DNA from: Tillandsia leiboldiana
Lineage: Eukaryota; Streptophyta; Magnoliopsida; Poales; Bromeliaceae
NCBI GenBank assembly: GCA_029204045.2
Contig: CM055075.1
Span: 26,635,273 to 26,699,272, forward strand
Length of the DNA stretch: 64,000 nucleotides
Direction: 5' to 3'
Part shown: positions 1 through 12,879 of the stretch, one piece after another
How positions within the stretch are numbered: position 1 is the first letter of the stretch
Layout of the letters: each line of letters begins with the position of its first letter
Notes under the pieces: model-generated
Told to the model about the DNA's origin: nothing
Databases searched by the model: none
What the model saw: the letters and a program-made list of their open reading frames with translations, nothing else
Position numbers and translations under genes: made by a program

Positions 1-577
1 GCAACTGCTGTGGCAACCTACTTCCTCTAACATATTTTTCAGAGGAAAAAACTGAAGAAATCTTATTTAAAAGCATGTCCCTCGTACTAATCTCAATACT
101 ACAATTACCACTAAAATAGAAATTAGTATCCTGACTGATTGAGTTTGGCTACATGAACATCAATGTTCTCGTCAACTCTTATCTTAATGTCCTCCACAAA
201 TAAAAGGCCCATCATAACTTTTCGTTATCTTATCATTTAGTTGCTGCTACTACAACTTGCAATGAACAGAGTAAATTTATATCTTGTCTTTTACTTTTCT
301 GATGCCATTCAGCGAGTTAGCAGTCTTATCTCAACTAATTGTACAATTGATGTTCATGGAGTGATGTAGTTTACAAAGTGAGAAAGTTATGCTTATTGAG
401 ATGAATGATGGCCGATTTAAGTATCAGATAAGATCTCCTAGTTTCATGTCCTTATGGGCAGAGTTGGTTTGTACAATTGTTTTGCCTAGTTTTTAGTAGT
501 AAATCCCTGGCAAGTATCTTAGCATACTTTTTACCTATCAATAATGTTTCTTTACTTGCGATGGCTCTTTTGTGTAG

Positions 578-3500
578 GTCCAAGTGGTGCAGAGCTTGCT
601 TCAAACACTTTTGAGGCCTTTGTAAGAGTTCCAAACATTCTTCGACCTCATACTCAAATATTCTGCACAAGGTATACTTTTTATTCCTTTGCTCCTCCCA
701 GAATCTCTAGCTTCATCAAAATTTCTTATCTTATTATTAGCTACATTTCTTATGGGACTTGACAAAAGTGTTCCATCTCATGATATCACTAGGGTTTTCG
801 TGTGATATTTTGGTTGCCACGATCGTAGATCACGTGTTGTGATGATCATGAAGGCTACTAAAGTAAAATCAGCGCCGTAAAAAAGTTGGACTCATTACAT
901 GGTAAATAGATAAACTCTAAGGTAACATAAAGAGGCGCTAATATGCATAGAGAAGATTTTGTTAGGGGAAGTGCAATTTGCTATCTTACCCACTGATCCC
1001 TCCTATAGAATGCCAAAACAGATAGTACGCAACGCAAGTGGAAAAACTCAACCTTAACTGAAAGTCGACCCAAACCCTAGACTCAATCAAATTAGAAACA
1101 GCCCAAGGCAACCTGAACCTGTGCACCCAAAACTCAAAATGTCCTGAACCTGAGCAACCAGATATCTGAAATAGTCTGAAGCCTCGCAACTTGAAACCAA
1201 ATTGAACTGTTTATTTATCGTACTACTTTAAACTTTCAACCTCTATGCTTGAATTTTAATCTTGATGCTAAGCTATCTAACTTATTTCTTGAAGCTCAAA
1301 TTATTTTTACACAATTATTATTTCTGTTCTTTCAAAAAGAAGCCTGATCAAAGTTAGTCTGACATTACTTTTCATATGCAGGAATCAGCTGAAATTTGTA
1401 TTTTGGCCTATGCCAGATAAATCTGTCGGCAATGAAACTCAAAAGTCAAAATTTTATAAATCTGCATTTGGATATGAAGATGAATTTATAGTTGACCAAC
1501 TTAAATGTTGTGCACAGTATGTTAATCCTTGTAGTTAAATTCCTGTTTATCATATCGCAACTGATATATTGCTATACTTTGTACAGTGAGTGGGTTCTTG
1601 GTAGTAGAGAGGACTTGGTGAGAGATATTATTGCTGAACTTCAGCCAGAGAATGGTGAAGTAAGTTTGGAAATTTGATCTCTTTTTATTTAATGAATTGT
1701 CAACAAATATTGTTTGTTTTCAGGTGTCAACTGTAAGCTTTTTATCTTGGTACTTGGGAGTACGAATTTGACATTTTATTATCATTCTTGAGACCTTGAG
1801 ACTATCATATTTTTGGTATAGGCCTGTGACATGCTTGTAGCACCTGGTCCAAGAAGCTGTTAGTAGTGGTTATGTTACCTAGCATGCAATACGTAAGTAG
1901 GCTCTTTTTATTGCGAGTATTATGCAACATTTGTTATCACATGTCTAGCTCAAACTTATATTTTACCAACTTTGGTAGATTTAGGGGCTCTCAAACCATC
2001 GATGAGGTAGGCATAGCATGTTCTGTGTCTGTTTTTGTGCAGTGCAGATAAGAGACCTCCAAAAATCAAGTAGGAAGTGATTACAAATGTTTCTGATTGT
2101 TGTATTAATTGCGAAGCATGTTGCTGAATTTGCACTTCCAGGATTTTGTTCCAATCGCCAAGTTAGGGTCTTCTAGTCTTGCAAAAGCAGAACAGACAAA
2201 CACATACAGGCTCGCAGAAACACTCCCCCCTTACCCACCAAAAATAAAACGAGAAAAAAACAAAGGAAAAAGGGTAGACAATAAAATAGTTAAAACCACA
2301 CTGCATACTTATTAAGAATGAAGTATTATTTTTTTATTTTTTATTAAGCCATGTTCATAGTTATTTGCATTTACGCCTTCCAGATAGTTCTTATTGACAT
2401 ATTTATTTTCAGTATGTTGAAAGTGTAAGCGTACCATTGTGTTCATATTGATGGAAAATAGGTTGATGTATCTTTTCTGATGAACGAGTGACCTTAACAT
2501 CACATATATTTTATAATTCCCAATTAAAGAAGCATGTATGACCGTTGTATTCTAGAAGCATGTCTGGATCCATCTGTGACCAATATGTTGCACCCATTGA
2601 TGGATAACTTGAATGCTCTAACAGATTGTGGATCTAGTGGAAAGTTTGCATTCACTTTCTCTGGCTTGTGATTATTTGGCATTGCTATCCTCTTTTCTGG
2701 CCTAATAACCACCTTGTAAATGAGTTTATATGTTGGATTCCCTGTTTTTACACCATCGATATTGGGAAAATTATTATGAATTATGCATTGTTGTCCTAAG
2801 TCGCACTCATTTTGCTAGAGCACGTGCTCTTTTCCTGAAGTTTAGAGTATAGTTTGTTTAAACTGTTGCGCACTAGTTTCAGGCAGTGTTTCATTTTCTT
2901 ATATAACACCTTTTTCATGTTCAGGCAGTGTCTCTTTTGAGTATTTCATGCTTTTAATTTGTGTTTTCCTGAAGTCTCCTTTTCTATGTGTAGGAATGGT
3001 GGACTTACATTTGCTTGGGTCCATCTGATCCCCACCCAAATTGGCATCTTGGGATGCGTGGCACGCAACACCGTGCGGTGATGTGGAGAGTCTGGAAGGA
3101 AGGTGGCACGGGTTTTCTTTATTGGGGTGCTAACTGTTATGAGAAGGCCACAGTCCCAAGTGCTGAGGTACTATCCAGTATTAAATTTTGCCAGTATGAA
3201 ATCTTGTTTTTCTGAAATTTTACCTTTTGTCCTTCTCTTTAGCATCTCTCACTCTCGCCTCCCCTAATGAATGCTTTATGAAAATCTAATAATAGATAAT
3301 AGCGGAAAACTTTAGATTTCAACACTTATAAGTATTTAGCTCAGTTGCATGTGGTATCAATGAATGAATATTTTAGTGCTTACATATATTGCCCTGATAC
3401 TCAGCATCAAAGTTTCTTTCGTTCATAACTCCTAATTGCTGTCTGAAATCTGTAGTGATCATGTAATTAGTTTAGCCTGAAAAGTTTCAGAAGAACACAG

Positions 3501-4658
3501 ACCACCAAGGAGTTTCCGCAACTTCTCTGTAGCCCTTAAGTTGATTGGGTTAATAATTTTTTTCAAGGTGGTTGAGCCAGATAAAATGTGTTTGAGCAGC
3601 CAAAGCACAGGCCTTTCTACCACCTGTCCAACTTGCTAATCCACTGCACCTATTCTGATGTCTCTCCTTCAGTTGACATGATCAATACGTTTGTCCTTAA
3701 GCAAATTAGTAGGACATGGACGAAATCTGTAAACGCATTTCTCGAACAATGCAGATAAGATTCCGACGAGGTCTCCCCCCTGGCGATGGAGTGCTGTTCT
3801 ATCCTGGTGAAGTTTTTTCTTCATCACATGAACCAGTTGCTTCAGCTCGGCTAGAGCGGCTTCTCAGTGGCATGCAGGTAATATAGCTGTTAGAGTATAT
3901 TACTTGCATAAACTTCATATATTATGATATATTATTAATTGAGTCGCATGACTACTCTTGTACCTCGTTTATAAATACTAGCGGGGTGCTCTTTTTGCCA
4001 CGCTTTCATAGTATTAGAGCCGGAGATCCTGAGTTTTGAGTCCCGTCCAGCTCCTACTGTTATTTAATTTTTTTTCTCATTAAATTAAGTTTATGCCTTA
4101 GCCTATCAAATTTTTTTGAGTCTGGACGTGAGGGCGAGTGTTGAATATAAATATTAAAAACACCGTTCCGGCAGCTTAAACTTTTGTTTACTCTGTCGCC
4201 AATCGATTGAGCTTAATCATGCGAGCAGATTATTGTATTTAAAGAGCACAAGCCATCCCAATGATAAATTAACATCATCGAGACACCGTAAGTCGTCCAT
4301 TGATAAAACCTCCATCCCAATGATAAATTCACTGCAGCACTGCTGTCCCATAACCATAAACGCGCGCTCTTTTATCTGTTGTAAGTATTCATCTGTATCA
4401 AATCTCGATGTCTCGATGGATGAGTTACTGCGTAATGCGTAGTTCCCTTCAGATATTACTATGTAGAATTTTTTAATTTTTTTTTCAATGGTACAGGACA
4501 TTGAATACTTGAAGCTGTACTCGTCAAGATACGGCAGGGACGAAGGATTGAATCTTCTGGAGAAGACCGGTATCTATCTCGGCCCCGAACGCTACACACT
4601 CGACCACGACCCAATCGACTTGATGCGCGGGGAGATATATCGGACCTGCAGTTCCTGA
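578..4658 (+). CDS. DUF4091 / glycoside hydrolase 123-like protein, 3' part (5' exons outside window)
   Basis: Five exons read in frame: 578-671, 1587-1659, 2994-3167, 3755-3877 and 4497-4658 (stop TGA 4656-4658). All four introns are GT-AG. The joined protein has the features of the plant DUF4091 family, related to the C-terminal part of GH123 proteins: RPHTQIFCTSEWVLG across the first junction, ENGEEWWTYICLGPSDPHPN across the second, then GTGFLYWGANCYEKAT, GDGVLFYPGE, and a terminal block LERLLSGMQDIEYLKLYSSR. The family is predicted to be carbohydrate-active, but the substrate of the plant members is not established to my knowledge. The first visible exon enters with two bases of a split codon, so at least one exon lies left of position 1; positions 1-577 look like intron. 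Intron 671/1587 contains a frame-preserving cryptic exon (see findings). The 3'UTR probably ends near 4800-4850. Confidence 0.88.
986..1200. repeat. degenerate CCTGAA-rich minisatellite in intron of the DUF4091 gene
   Basis: A roughly 200-bp stretch of loosely repeated words such as CAACCTGAACCTG, CCTGAACCTGAGCAACC and CTGAAATAGTCTGAAGCC. A closely similar tract lies in intron 11 of the aminopeptidase gene (about 38335-38760). The unit is too degraded to fix a period by eye. Confidence 0.45.
3886..4170 (+). repeat. possible small LTR-type (TRIM/SMART-like) remnant in the last intron
   Basis: The segment begins TGTTAGAGTATATTAC, has a primer-binding-site-like TATTAGAGCCGGAGATCC around 4013-4031, and near 4136 has GTGTTGAATATAAAT, which resembles the start. 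Very short plant LTR elements have this layout, but the two terminal copies do not align well, so the call is tentative. Confidence 0.3.
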
Positions 4659-4866
4659 GAAAGCGCCTTTTATTTTTTTCATTTGTTTTTCTCTTCATTC
4701 CTCTGTTTAGCAGCTTTGTTTGAGGCTTAATCTTTTGCTGCTGTTTTTCCTTCTTTTTGGCCACATTAGGATCCAGTGTACGTCCAAAACTTTTGCATAT
4801 AAAATATAAAATAGGAACACTCCTAATTTTGTAACCTGTGGAGAGATATATCAACCTAAATTTTGA

Positions 4867-5520
4867 GGTAAATTTGTATAAACTTACCTCAGCTATTACT
4901 TACCCTTTTGGATTTTGGCTATATAATCTTTAAATTTTTTTATTTTACTACCTAATTTTTTTATTTATTAATTTGGAGATTGTTTAACTTCAAATTTTGG
5001 CTACTCTATTTGTCTTTACGAATTTAGTTTGTATAGTTTATGCAATTCACGTTATTATAATTAATTTCATATAGCTCTATGGAAACATATTGAATAATAT
5101 ATATATTCTTATAAAATTTAATTTTTTATATTTATTCGGTAAAAAGTATTAAATTATTTATATATATATCTCCACCGCCTATGTCCATTAGAGAAATATA
5201 GTTAACTATAGATTAAATATTTAACTTTATTTAGTGATTGTGGTAAATTTATTTTTTTACTCTTTCAGATATTATAATTAATTATAGATATATTTTTTAA
5301 TAATTGAGATTTGTGAAAGGACGTAAAATTGATAAACTGTAAGTTAATGATAACAAACTATGAATAATTTTAAATTTTTGAAAAAATAAATATGAGAAAT
5401 TAAACTTTATAGAAATATATTTGTTATTTAATATGTATATAGGAAGCTGCATAAAATTAACCTAATTTTAATTGTATACTGGAATGGTCAATTGTTCAGG
5501 TAAGTTTTATACAATTTTAC
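4867..5520. mobile_element. MITE-like element with 22-bp terminal inverted repeats
   Basis: The left end 4867-4888 (GGTAAATTTGTATAAACTTA...) is matched on the opposite strand by the right end 5499-5520 (GGTAAGTTTTATACAATTTT...), with about two or three mismatches. The 650 bp between is very AT-rich with no coding potential. It lies between the 3'UTR of the DUF4091 gene and the PP2C leader. The superfamily is not clear, because I cannot fix a target-site duplication. Confidence 0.55.
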
Positions 5521-5859
5521 ATTAAGTTGTCTTATACTTATTTTCTACTAAAACAATGTTTTTTTCTTTTTCTTTTTCTTTTTCTTTTGTCATGTATATA
5601 TTGTACACAATCTAATATATTCAGGTTAGTTAATATATAATCTACTATATATGCTGAATAATCTAACGCCAAAAGTAAATATAATTAAAATTGAGATTTA
5701 CTTTGTTTTTTTTTTATTTAAATTAAACTAACCTATGCCCTCTTCAAATTCAAATTCAAACTCAAAAAATAATTAGATAAAAAAGAATTTGGGCCTTTTT
5801 TGGCCCAATAAAGCCCAAGTTACAAAAGAGCCCAATAACGATCCATTTAACAAATTCCA

Positions 5860-6498
5860 CGCTTGCGTTCGTATGACACGCTCTCTCTCCCGTTCTCTCT
5901 CGCAAAACCCTAATTCGATCTATCACCGTCGCCAAGGGGACGATCGAAGGAATCGGAGAATCGCGCTCCGCGTACTCTTCTCCTCTTCTCCGATCCCCCA
6001 CTTTTCACTTTCCACCATCTTTTTCGATTCATAGGGTTAGGGTTTCCTCCGGAAGAAGTGGAGAAATCGCCCGGAGGTGCTGGGTCTTTTCCTTTTTTGG
6101 CATTTTATTTCTTTCATCGCTTGCTCTTTGTAATTTTTTAGGTTTTGGGCTTCATCTATACATTTTTGCATGTTTTTCTTTGTTTGTTGGTGTTTTTTTT
6201 TCCACTAATTTGTGTGTGAAGTGAGAAATTATATTGTGGACAGGCGAAATGTTTGGGGATGGAGATAAAAATGGCTCTTGATGATGATTTACATCTATTT
6301 TGTTGAATCACGGAGTTCCTACCCTGCTCTTTTTGGAACCCTAGCTATTTCTTTGATGATTTTATCTTCTTCTCCATCTAAATGGTGGTCTCTTTCCCAG
6401 GATTCAGAGTCGAATTTGATTTGCGAGTTATGAGATTTGCCATTGTAGGCTGCTCAAGGATTACGAAGGGACAAAACTGCTGCTTTTACTAGGATAAT
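5860..6498 (+). promoter_or_regulatory. 5' leader region of the PP2C gene, probably with a leader intron
   Basis: A C/T-rich stretch with CTCTCTCTCCCGTTCTCTCT (5880-5899), then a telobox-like AAAACCCTAA near 5905 and GGGTTAGGGTTT near 6034, is typical of plant housekeeping promoters and leaders. A plausible leader intron runs 6077-6448 (donor GGAG/GTGCTG, acceptor ATTGTAG). The coding start is about 50 bases downstream of that acceptor. Transcription start and intron are inferred, not seen. Confidence 0.45.
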
Positions 6499-9400
6499 AT
6501 GCGATCTTCTTCTTCTTCTTCATACCTTTTGGGTTCGAAGGCGCTTCAGATGTCGCTCGAGTTCCTGTTGGGACGGCAAAGCTGTAGCTTGTCGTCAAGC
6601 AGTAATGGATTCCAAAATTTGCGCCCGTTCTCCGGTCTCGTCAGCAATGTCTCGCAGTTTCATATATCTGATCAACAAGCGGCGGCATCTCTTTCCAGAA
6701 AGCTCTCGCAAGCTCTTTCTCGTGTGAATCATCATCTTTCGTTCTTGAAGGATGTGCAGAAATTGAGACCTTTGGGAATTGCCAGTGCTTTTCACAATGG
6801 AAATCTTGATAATTTTGGACAAGTTGGGAGGAGGTTCGGTTTCGTAAATCGAGAAGAGCCTTGGATGAAGGAATCTTCAATTTTTTGGCCTTCCTTCTAT
6901 TCTTCTGGAGCAGCTCCTGATGTTTCTTTTGACGGGTCTCCGCGTGATGTTCAGGACCAGCAGCTTGAGAACTCTTCTGCCTCCTCTGACCAGTATGCTT
7001 TTCTTCTTAACTATATATTCTTCTGATTATATATGGTTGTATCGGTGGAAAAGAAAAACACTTTTCCAGAGAAAAAAAGAGGAAAACATAATTTAGTGTT
7101 AATCATTCTTCGATGACTTGTACACTTCATCTGCATGAATAGTTATGCACCTAATATATGGAAACTGGACAGTAATTTCCCCTTTCTCGTTGTCAGTGAT
7201 GGCTTTATCTTAGTGAACGGTTATTCCAGTCATCTAGGAAGTGTAGGTTTGACTTGCGACAATAGTCTCTTCTATAATTTAGGTGAGGTTGAGTGCATTT
7301 TGCACTAAATACCTGCATTTGGTGGAGCCTCCTGCACTGGGATGTTCTCTTTGGCTGTTAGTCTCATTTTCTGTTCGAGGGAGAACATTGATCACCTAGA
7401 GTGCAATTCTTGCTTTGTATATATGAAGAGAAATGAGCAGCTAATATTATTTGGAGAGACTAGAAAATAGAAATTTTGGTTGCTGTTGGGAAAGCAGCCC
7501 ATAATTGTGAGGTTGTAGGAGAATTTGCTAGTCTGAAGGCCTACACCAGAAGAAACAACTGACATAGACTGTGTCCTAACATAAAATAAGCATATTAAGT
7601 TACACAGTTCGGTCCCTCATATTCCTTTGTGATGCCCCATGTTTGGTGCTGTTTTTATATGGACAATGGAGATTGCAATAATTGTTTTAATTTTGAGAAC
7701 TCATATTAGATTCAATAGTTCTTTCTGTCCAGGTTCCATGTTTTCCCCTAAAGTTGCATAAAAAATGGAACAGAAAAATTAGAAGTATAGCAAAAGTGTA
7801 TGTGAATTCTTTTTTCTTTTTTTATTTGCATTGCTTTCTCTGTTTAAAATCCATAAGCAATGGTTGAGATGAAATTTCACTTTTACGTTTAACAGGATCC
7901 TGGCTTTTTACTCAAATATTTAGGCTCATTTTACCTTAAAAGTTAAGGAGAATACCCCAGATTCATCCTTATTTTCCACTAATTGGCTACTGATCTGATT
8001 GTGGAAAAAATAGAATCCCTATTTCCCGGTTATCAAATTTTACCAAATCATTTGAAATTTTTGTTATCCAAAGAAGATCGAAATGGAAGAAATAGCGAAA
8101 TATGGAAAACTGTGGAATTAGCATGTTTTTTCACTTTATGAGATAGATAATTGTGAAACTAAGTGACAATTTACTATGGTTTATTATCATTTTAGTTTTG
8201 TGATCTTTATCGTCTGCTAATTTTATCAGGCATTTAGCGCTCTTTTTCTTTTGCTTTATTATTGCTAAAATATTTGTGAAGACATCTAAGTCAACGAAAC
8301 AGCTAAAATGGAACCCATCTTTTTTCCCACTTGAATTTTGTTGCTGGAGGGACCTCTCCCCTGTAAAATAGGCTCCTTAGCTACGATATTTTTAGAGAGT
8401 GCATCTCACTCTTACCATAGATGGATATCTGTAAATTCAGTCAAGGTGAATACTGTTAAATGTCGATCTATGTAGGTTGGTTAATTATTTTTACGATTCT
8501 TGCTACAGGAATAAACCAAGTGAGAGAACCTTGAAGCTGCTATCTGGGTCATGCTACTTGCCACACCCAGATAAGGAAGAAACTGGTGGAGAAGATGCGC
8601 ATTTTATATGTGATGAACAGGCCATAGGAGTGGCTGATGGTGTTGGTGGCTGGGCAGATCTTGGTGTTGATGCAGGACAGTATGCTAGAGAGCTTATGTC
8701 TCATTCACTAGTGGCTATACAAGAAGAGCCAAAAGGATCCATTGATCCAGTAAGAGTGCTCGAGAAAGCTTACATGAGCACGAAAGCCAAAGGATCGTCA
8801 ACAGCATGCATCATTGCTCTCACAGATAAGGTTTGCTCATTCCTTTCTTTTATTTTCTGATTTGCCGGTTATTGTGCTCCTATGGTTTCTTTCTTTAATA
8901 TCATCTCTTTCAGACATTTCATATCATTTGCATGCCTATTATTTCAAATTGCAAGCCTAAATCTGTTGTTGCCGCAGCAAGCAAAGACACCTACACTACA
9001 AACTATTACAGCATATGCTGTTTCACACACTGCAAAGAGTTCATAGCCATCTTCAGTGCTACCTTTATACCGTCAGCCCATGTTCTCCATGCCTGTTTGA
9101 ATGATATATAATATTTTCTCTCTTATGAATTATCATGACAGAAATGGAGGAGGTGGGCCCCAAATAAATGCACAACCAACTGAATTTAGCATTGATAATT
9201 TTGTAATAACATGGTAAGAGTTCTAACTAAAGATAGTTAGCTAACTAGGAAAATGGGTTCAGCATAGATTGGTTCATCAGAATGACAATCTGATCGATTA
9301 CAGTGCTCATTTGCTGCCATCAGAGAAAGCATCATTGATCACTAGACAGATATCTTTAACATTTGATGGTACTTTATTGGCCACTAGTGTGCTTCTTCAT

Positions 9401-11010
9401 ACTGCCATTCATTGAAATTCATGCTACTGAAAAATAACATGTATGAAAGATGAATAGATATAGAGATACAAATGTTTGTGCATGTACAATTATATAAGGA
9501 ATGACAGTATTTGGAATGAAGATATTTGATTATTCTTGGTTTATTCCAATTGAAAATGAAAAGAGGGAGGGTGGTTTAAAACGGATATTGTCATAGGGTG
9601 TGCAGGAAAAGCTAGAGAAAGGTGGAAGATTAGATGGCTATAGGTGATTAGTAGAGACTAGAGATCTTGCTGTTGTAGGGTTGGGAGAAAGCATTTTTTA
9701 GAATACAATTTGAGCAAGCAGGGAGGAATTACAGGAAAGTGTTAATTAGCTGCTTGAGTTGGATGATCACTCAAAAAATAGGATTGTGTTTCCAAAGGGT
9801 TTCATTTGGACGGACCAAATAGCCGAACCCACATTGTGCCAAATTGAGGTTTGTGGGGTTGAGCTTAAGTGCTTGACAAGTGCTTTGCATGCCAGTAAAA
9901 GAAATTGTCATCGTACTCAAGAACTAAATAAAATAAAAATTTCCTGCATAATGATCATTTTTGTATATTTTCGTATGTGCTAAAGGTTGAGCTACATATG
10001 TATCTTCTCCAGCATAGCTCCACTCAAATCTTTACTCTTTTGGAGGTATTGCTTGCAGAGCTTTTAGAATATCAAACCATCACACTACTATTCTTTCTGC
10101 TCAAAGCAATTACTGCATTAAGGATAACCTTTTCATGCATACATATTCTCCTGAACTGTTCGTGTCATGGTCAAATACGTGGAGTTGTTACTATTCTGGA
10201 ACAAGTTTCACATCAAATGATAAAATTCTTATGCTGAACCAAGAAGGTAATAGGAGAGTTTTTTTCTTTCTATCAAAAAAATTTGTCTCAAGGGCCGAAT
10301 GGTGTGAACTTTCCTTTTATGTTGGTACAATTATAATTCTCGAGGCATCTGCTCATACCAGATGCATTTGTACTACTAGTTTCTCTAATTGTTAAGCTAT
10401 ATTAGTTTGCTTTCTGGTTACAGGGAATTCGTGCAGTGAACCTTGGCGACAGTGGCTTCTTAGTTGTTAGAGATGGATGCACTGTCTTCAGATCGCCTGT
10501 GCAACAACATGACTTCAATTTTACTTACCAGCTTGAGAGTGGCAATTCAAGTGACCTACCTAGTGCTGCCCAGGTAAGTTAAATCTTCTCCTCTTATATA
10601 TTATTATTACATATTTGTTCTGAATCTCTGGCTCTCGGGCCATTTACATATATAAAGAGTCGGGTTAAGTGTTTGCAGTATAGCTATCAAACATTCCTTA
10701 TTTTGGTGCTGAACAGGTATTTACTGTTCCTGTCGAATCCGGTGATGTCGTCGTCGCGGGAACTGACGGGCTGTTCGATAACTTGTACAACAACGAGATC
10801 ACAGCCGTGGTCGTTCATGCTGTCCGGGCCGGATTGGAACCTCAAGTGACCGCCCAGAAGATAGCCGCTCTAGCTCGCCAGCGGGCCCAGGATAAGAACC
10901 GGCAAACACCCTTCTCGAGCGCCGCCCAGGACGCAGGATATCGTTACTACGGGGGGAAGCTCGACGACATCACCGTCGTGGTATCGTGTATCACCGCATT
11001 CGGCACATGA
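6499..11010 (+). CDS. SpoIIE-type protein phosphatase 2C (PP2C 55/80-like)
   Basis: Four exons: 6499-6992, 8509-8830, 10424-10573 and 10717-11010, all GT-AG, giving 419 residues. The Ser-rich N-terminus (about residues 1-60, starting MRSSSSSSYLLG) looks like an organelle transit peptide; residues 60-160 are not recognisable. The catalytic domain runs about 175-415 with the PP2C metal-binding motifs in order: GEDAHF (192-197), ADGVGGW (207-213), NLGDSGF (278-284), GTDGLFDN (337-344) and LDDITVVV (404-411). Like the plant group that includes Arabidopsis At4g16580 and At5g66720, it should remove phosphate from Ser/Thr using Mn/Mg, probably in a plastid or mitochondrion; the target is unknown. 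All expected acidic residues are present, so it should be active. Introns 1 and 2 are long (1.5-1.6 kb) and hold no gene I can recognise. Confidence 0.93.
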
Positions 11011-11611
11011 ATCACCTTCCCCTCTCTTGTTTCCTTTTGTAGATAAAACAGTTCTTCGCGCCCACATGTTATAAATAGAATGTAGAGTACTGATGTCTTC
11101 TTCTTTTCTATCTTGAGCCATACAAATGGTGTAAAGGAGGATTTTCTTGGGATATAATCCCATTTAACTTGCTTTTGTTATTGAGTTGCTCCTCTTTGTT
11201 CTTAGAAATTTGTGGGGTTGAATAAGTTGCATACTCGAGATGTATGTATGTACCTCTGTGTTGCTCTTTTGTCACCTTTTATTAAATTTTGTTTCTAACC
11301 AATGCTTCTCTTTTCCTTAATTTTAATAAAATAAAAGGGCCTAATTCTTCTTGGTGCTGTGGTATGTTAGATAAGATTATTGCGCTATAAGATTAATTGA
11401 GAGATTGTATGGTAATTATTTAAAAATAAGAACGCCAACTGGTGTAGTTTTAAAAGCTTATTACAAAATTTATTGTCTTAATGACTAGCCCTGGAATTAG
11501 AGTCCTCAGATAAATTTGGTGTCGTTTTGTTGAAATGATAGGTGGTAGAAAAGAAATTGACCGTGAAAATGTTATTGTTAGCGACAAAGTTACTATTTAG
11601 AAAATTATTCA

Positions 11612-11614
<3 letters not shown>

Positions 11615-11685
<71 letters not shown>
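11615..11685. repeat. compound microsatellite (AT)n-(AG)n
   Basis: About 40 bases of alternating AT run directly into about 28 bases of alternating AG. It forms the left border of the palindromic element at 11686-11891. Confidence 0.9.
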
Positions 11686-11890
11686 GTAGAGCTTATATAC
11701 TTTCGAAAGCACAAGTTCAAATATATTTATAAATTTTTTATCATTGAATTTATATTGGAATTTATGTTATTTATTTTTTCTTTCTCTCTCTTTAGTTGAC
11801 TTTATAAAAACACAAATCCTAATACAAATCTAATAATAAAAAGTTCACAAACATATTTGTGCTTGTGCTTTTGAGAGTATATAAACTCTA

Positions 11891-11891
<1 letters not shown>
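11686..11891. mobile_element. palindromic mini-element, family B
   Basis: Starts GTAGAGCTTATATACTTTCG and ends with its near reverse complement, AGAGTATATAAACTCTAC. Inner sequence includes GACTTTATAAAAACACAAAT. It is bounded on both sides by microsatellite DNA. Related copies are at 13181-13378, 13401-13505 (truncated) and 45845-46043. Confidence 0.65.

Positions 11892-11893
<2 letters not shown>

Positions 11894-11963
<70 letters not shown>
11894..11963. repeat. (TA)n microsatellite
   Basis: About 70 bases of uninterrupted TA between a family B and a family A element. Confidence 0.92.
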
Positions 11964-11968
<5 letters not shown>

Positions 11969-11970
11969 GG

Positions 11971-12194
11971 CTAGAATATTATCGATAGCACCAAGTCATT
12001 GGTGCTATCAAGTTTTTAGGCTTTGGATTAAAAAATGTGTGGTTAAGATGATAGTGGTCCCCTAGAATTTACTAGGTGGTTGGTTGAATAGTAAAGAACT
12101 TAGGGGACCACTATAATCCCAACCGCATATTTTTTCATCCAATGGTAGAAAACTTGATAGCACCAATTGTTTGGTGCTATCGATAGTATTCTAG
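11971..12194. mobile_element. palindromic mini-element, family A (Micron-like)
   Basis: A 224-bp element whose 24-bp ends are inverted copies with a single mismatch. It starts CTAGAATATTATCGATAGCA and ends TGCTATCGATAGTATTCTAG. It sits between two (TA)n tracts (11894-11963 and 12203-12259). The rice Micron family is described as lying in (TA)n arrays; the resemblance here is in context, and I have not compared sequences. Sister copies are at 63504-63732 and 63811-64000, and a truncated one at 57236-57430. Confidence 0.7.
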
Positions 12195-12199
12195 CTGGA

Positions 12200-12202
<3 letters not shown>

Positions 12203-12259
<57 letters not shown>
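12203..12259. repeat. (AT)n microsatellite
   Basis: About 57 bases of alternating AT at the right flank of the family A element. Confidence 0.92.
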
Positions 12260-12261
<2 letters not shown>

Positions 12262-12801
12262 AATAATTTTTTTTTAAAAAAAAATTGTTATAAATAAAAA
12301 AAGTTAAAAAAAATAAAACTCATCACTTAAATTTTATAAAACTTTATCTATTATTCAATACTTGTATAAAAATTTGTATAAAATAAAATGAACCTTTATT
12401 ATCTTATTATTAGCAGATTAATTTACCGTTCCCACTTTTCTTGAAAAGTGCCAATGTAGAGTTGAGAGTGCCTCAACAAAGCTGGGACTTGCGCGCATCC
12501 ACGTGTCGCGGAGCGGACCACACGGCTGCATAGTCGTGGGCCGCACGTTGGGCTTTTGTCGGCCATGTCCTTTTTGATGCGATGGCCATGCATGCATGCA
12601 TGTTGTGTGCATGCGCATGTTATGTGCATGTTCGGGTCCAACTCGTGTCGGCGTGAGGACCACGCTGACCTTTAGACCAAAAAAAAAGACAGGAAAAAAA
12701 TTAAAAAAGAAATTAAAAGAAAAAATAAAAAAGAAAACGACGAATATGTTCCGTGGTGGGCCCAAGAGCGATTTTGTCCGCTAATTTGTTAGCTTAAACA
12801 A

Positions 12802-12804
<3 letters not shown>

Positions 12805-12872
<68 letters not shown>
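12805..12872. repeat. (TA)n microsatellite
   Basis: About 68 bases of alternating TA immediately left of another palindromic element. Confidence 0.92.
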
Positions 12873-12877
<5 letters not shown>

Positions 12878-12879
12878 GA

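Noticed and set aside
1806..1900. Possible extra exon encoding CDMLVAPGPRSC in the DUF4091 gene
   Set aside because: It hits stops at once, and the join 1659 to 2994 already gives the conserved NGEEWWTYICLGPS.
4217..4854. Minus-strand frames overlapping the DUF4091 last exon
   Set aside because: They are antisense to a supported coding exon and its AT-rich flanks. No family resemblance.
11542..11799. Open frame through the AT/AG microsatellite
   Set aside because: The product is an Ile-Tyr and Arg-Glu run from simple repeats.
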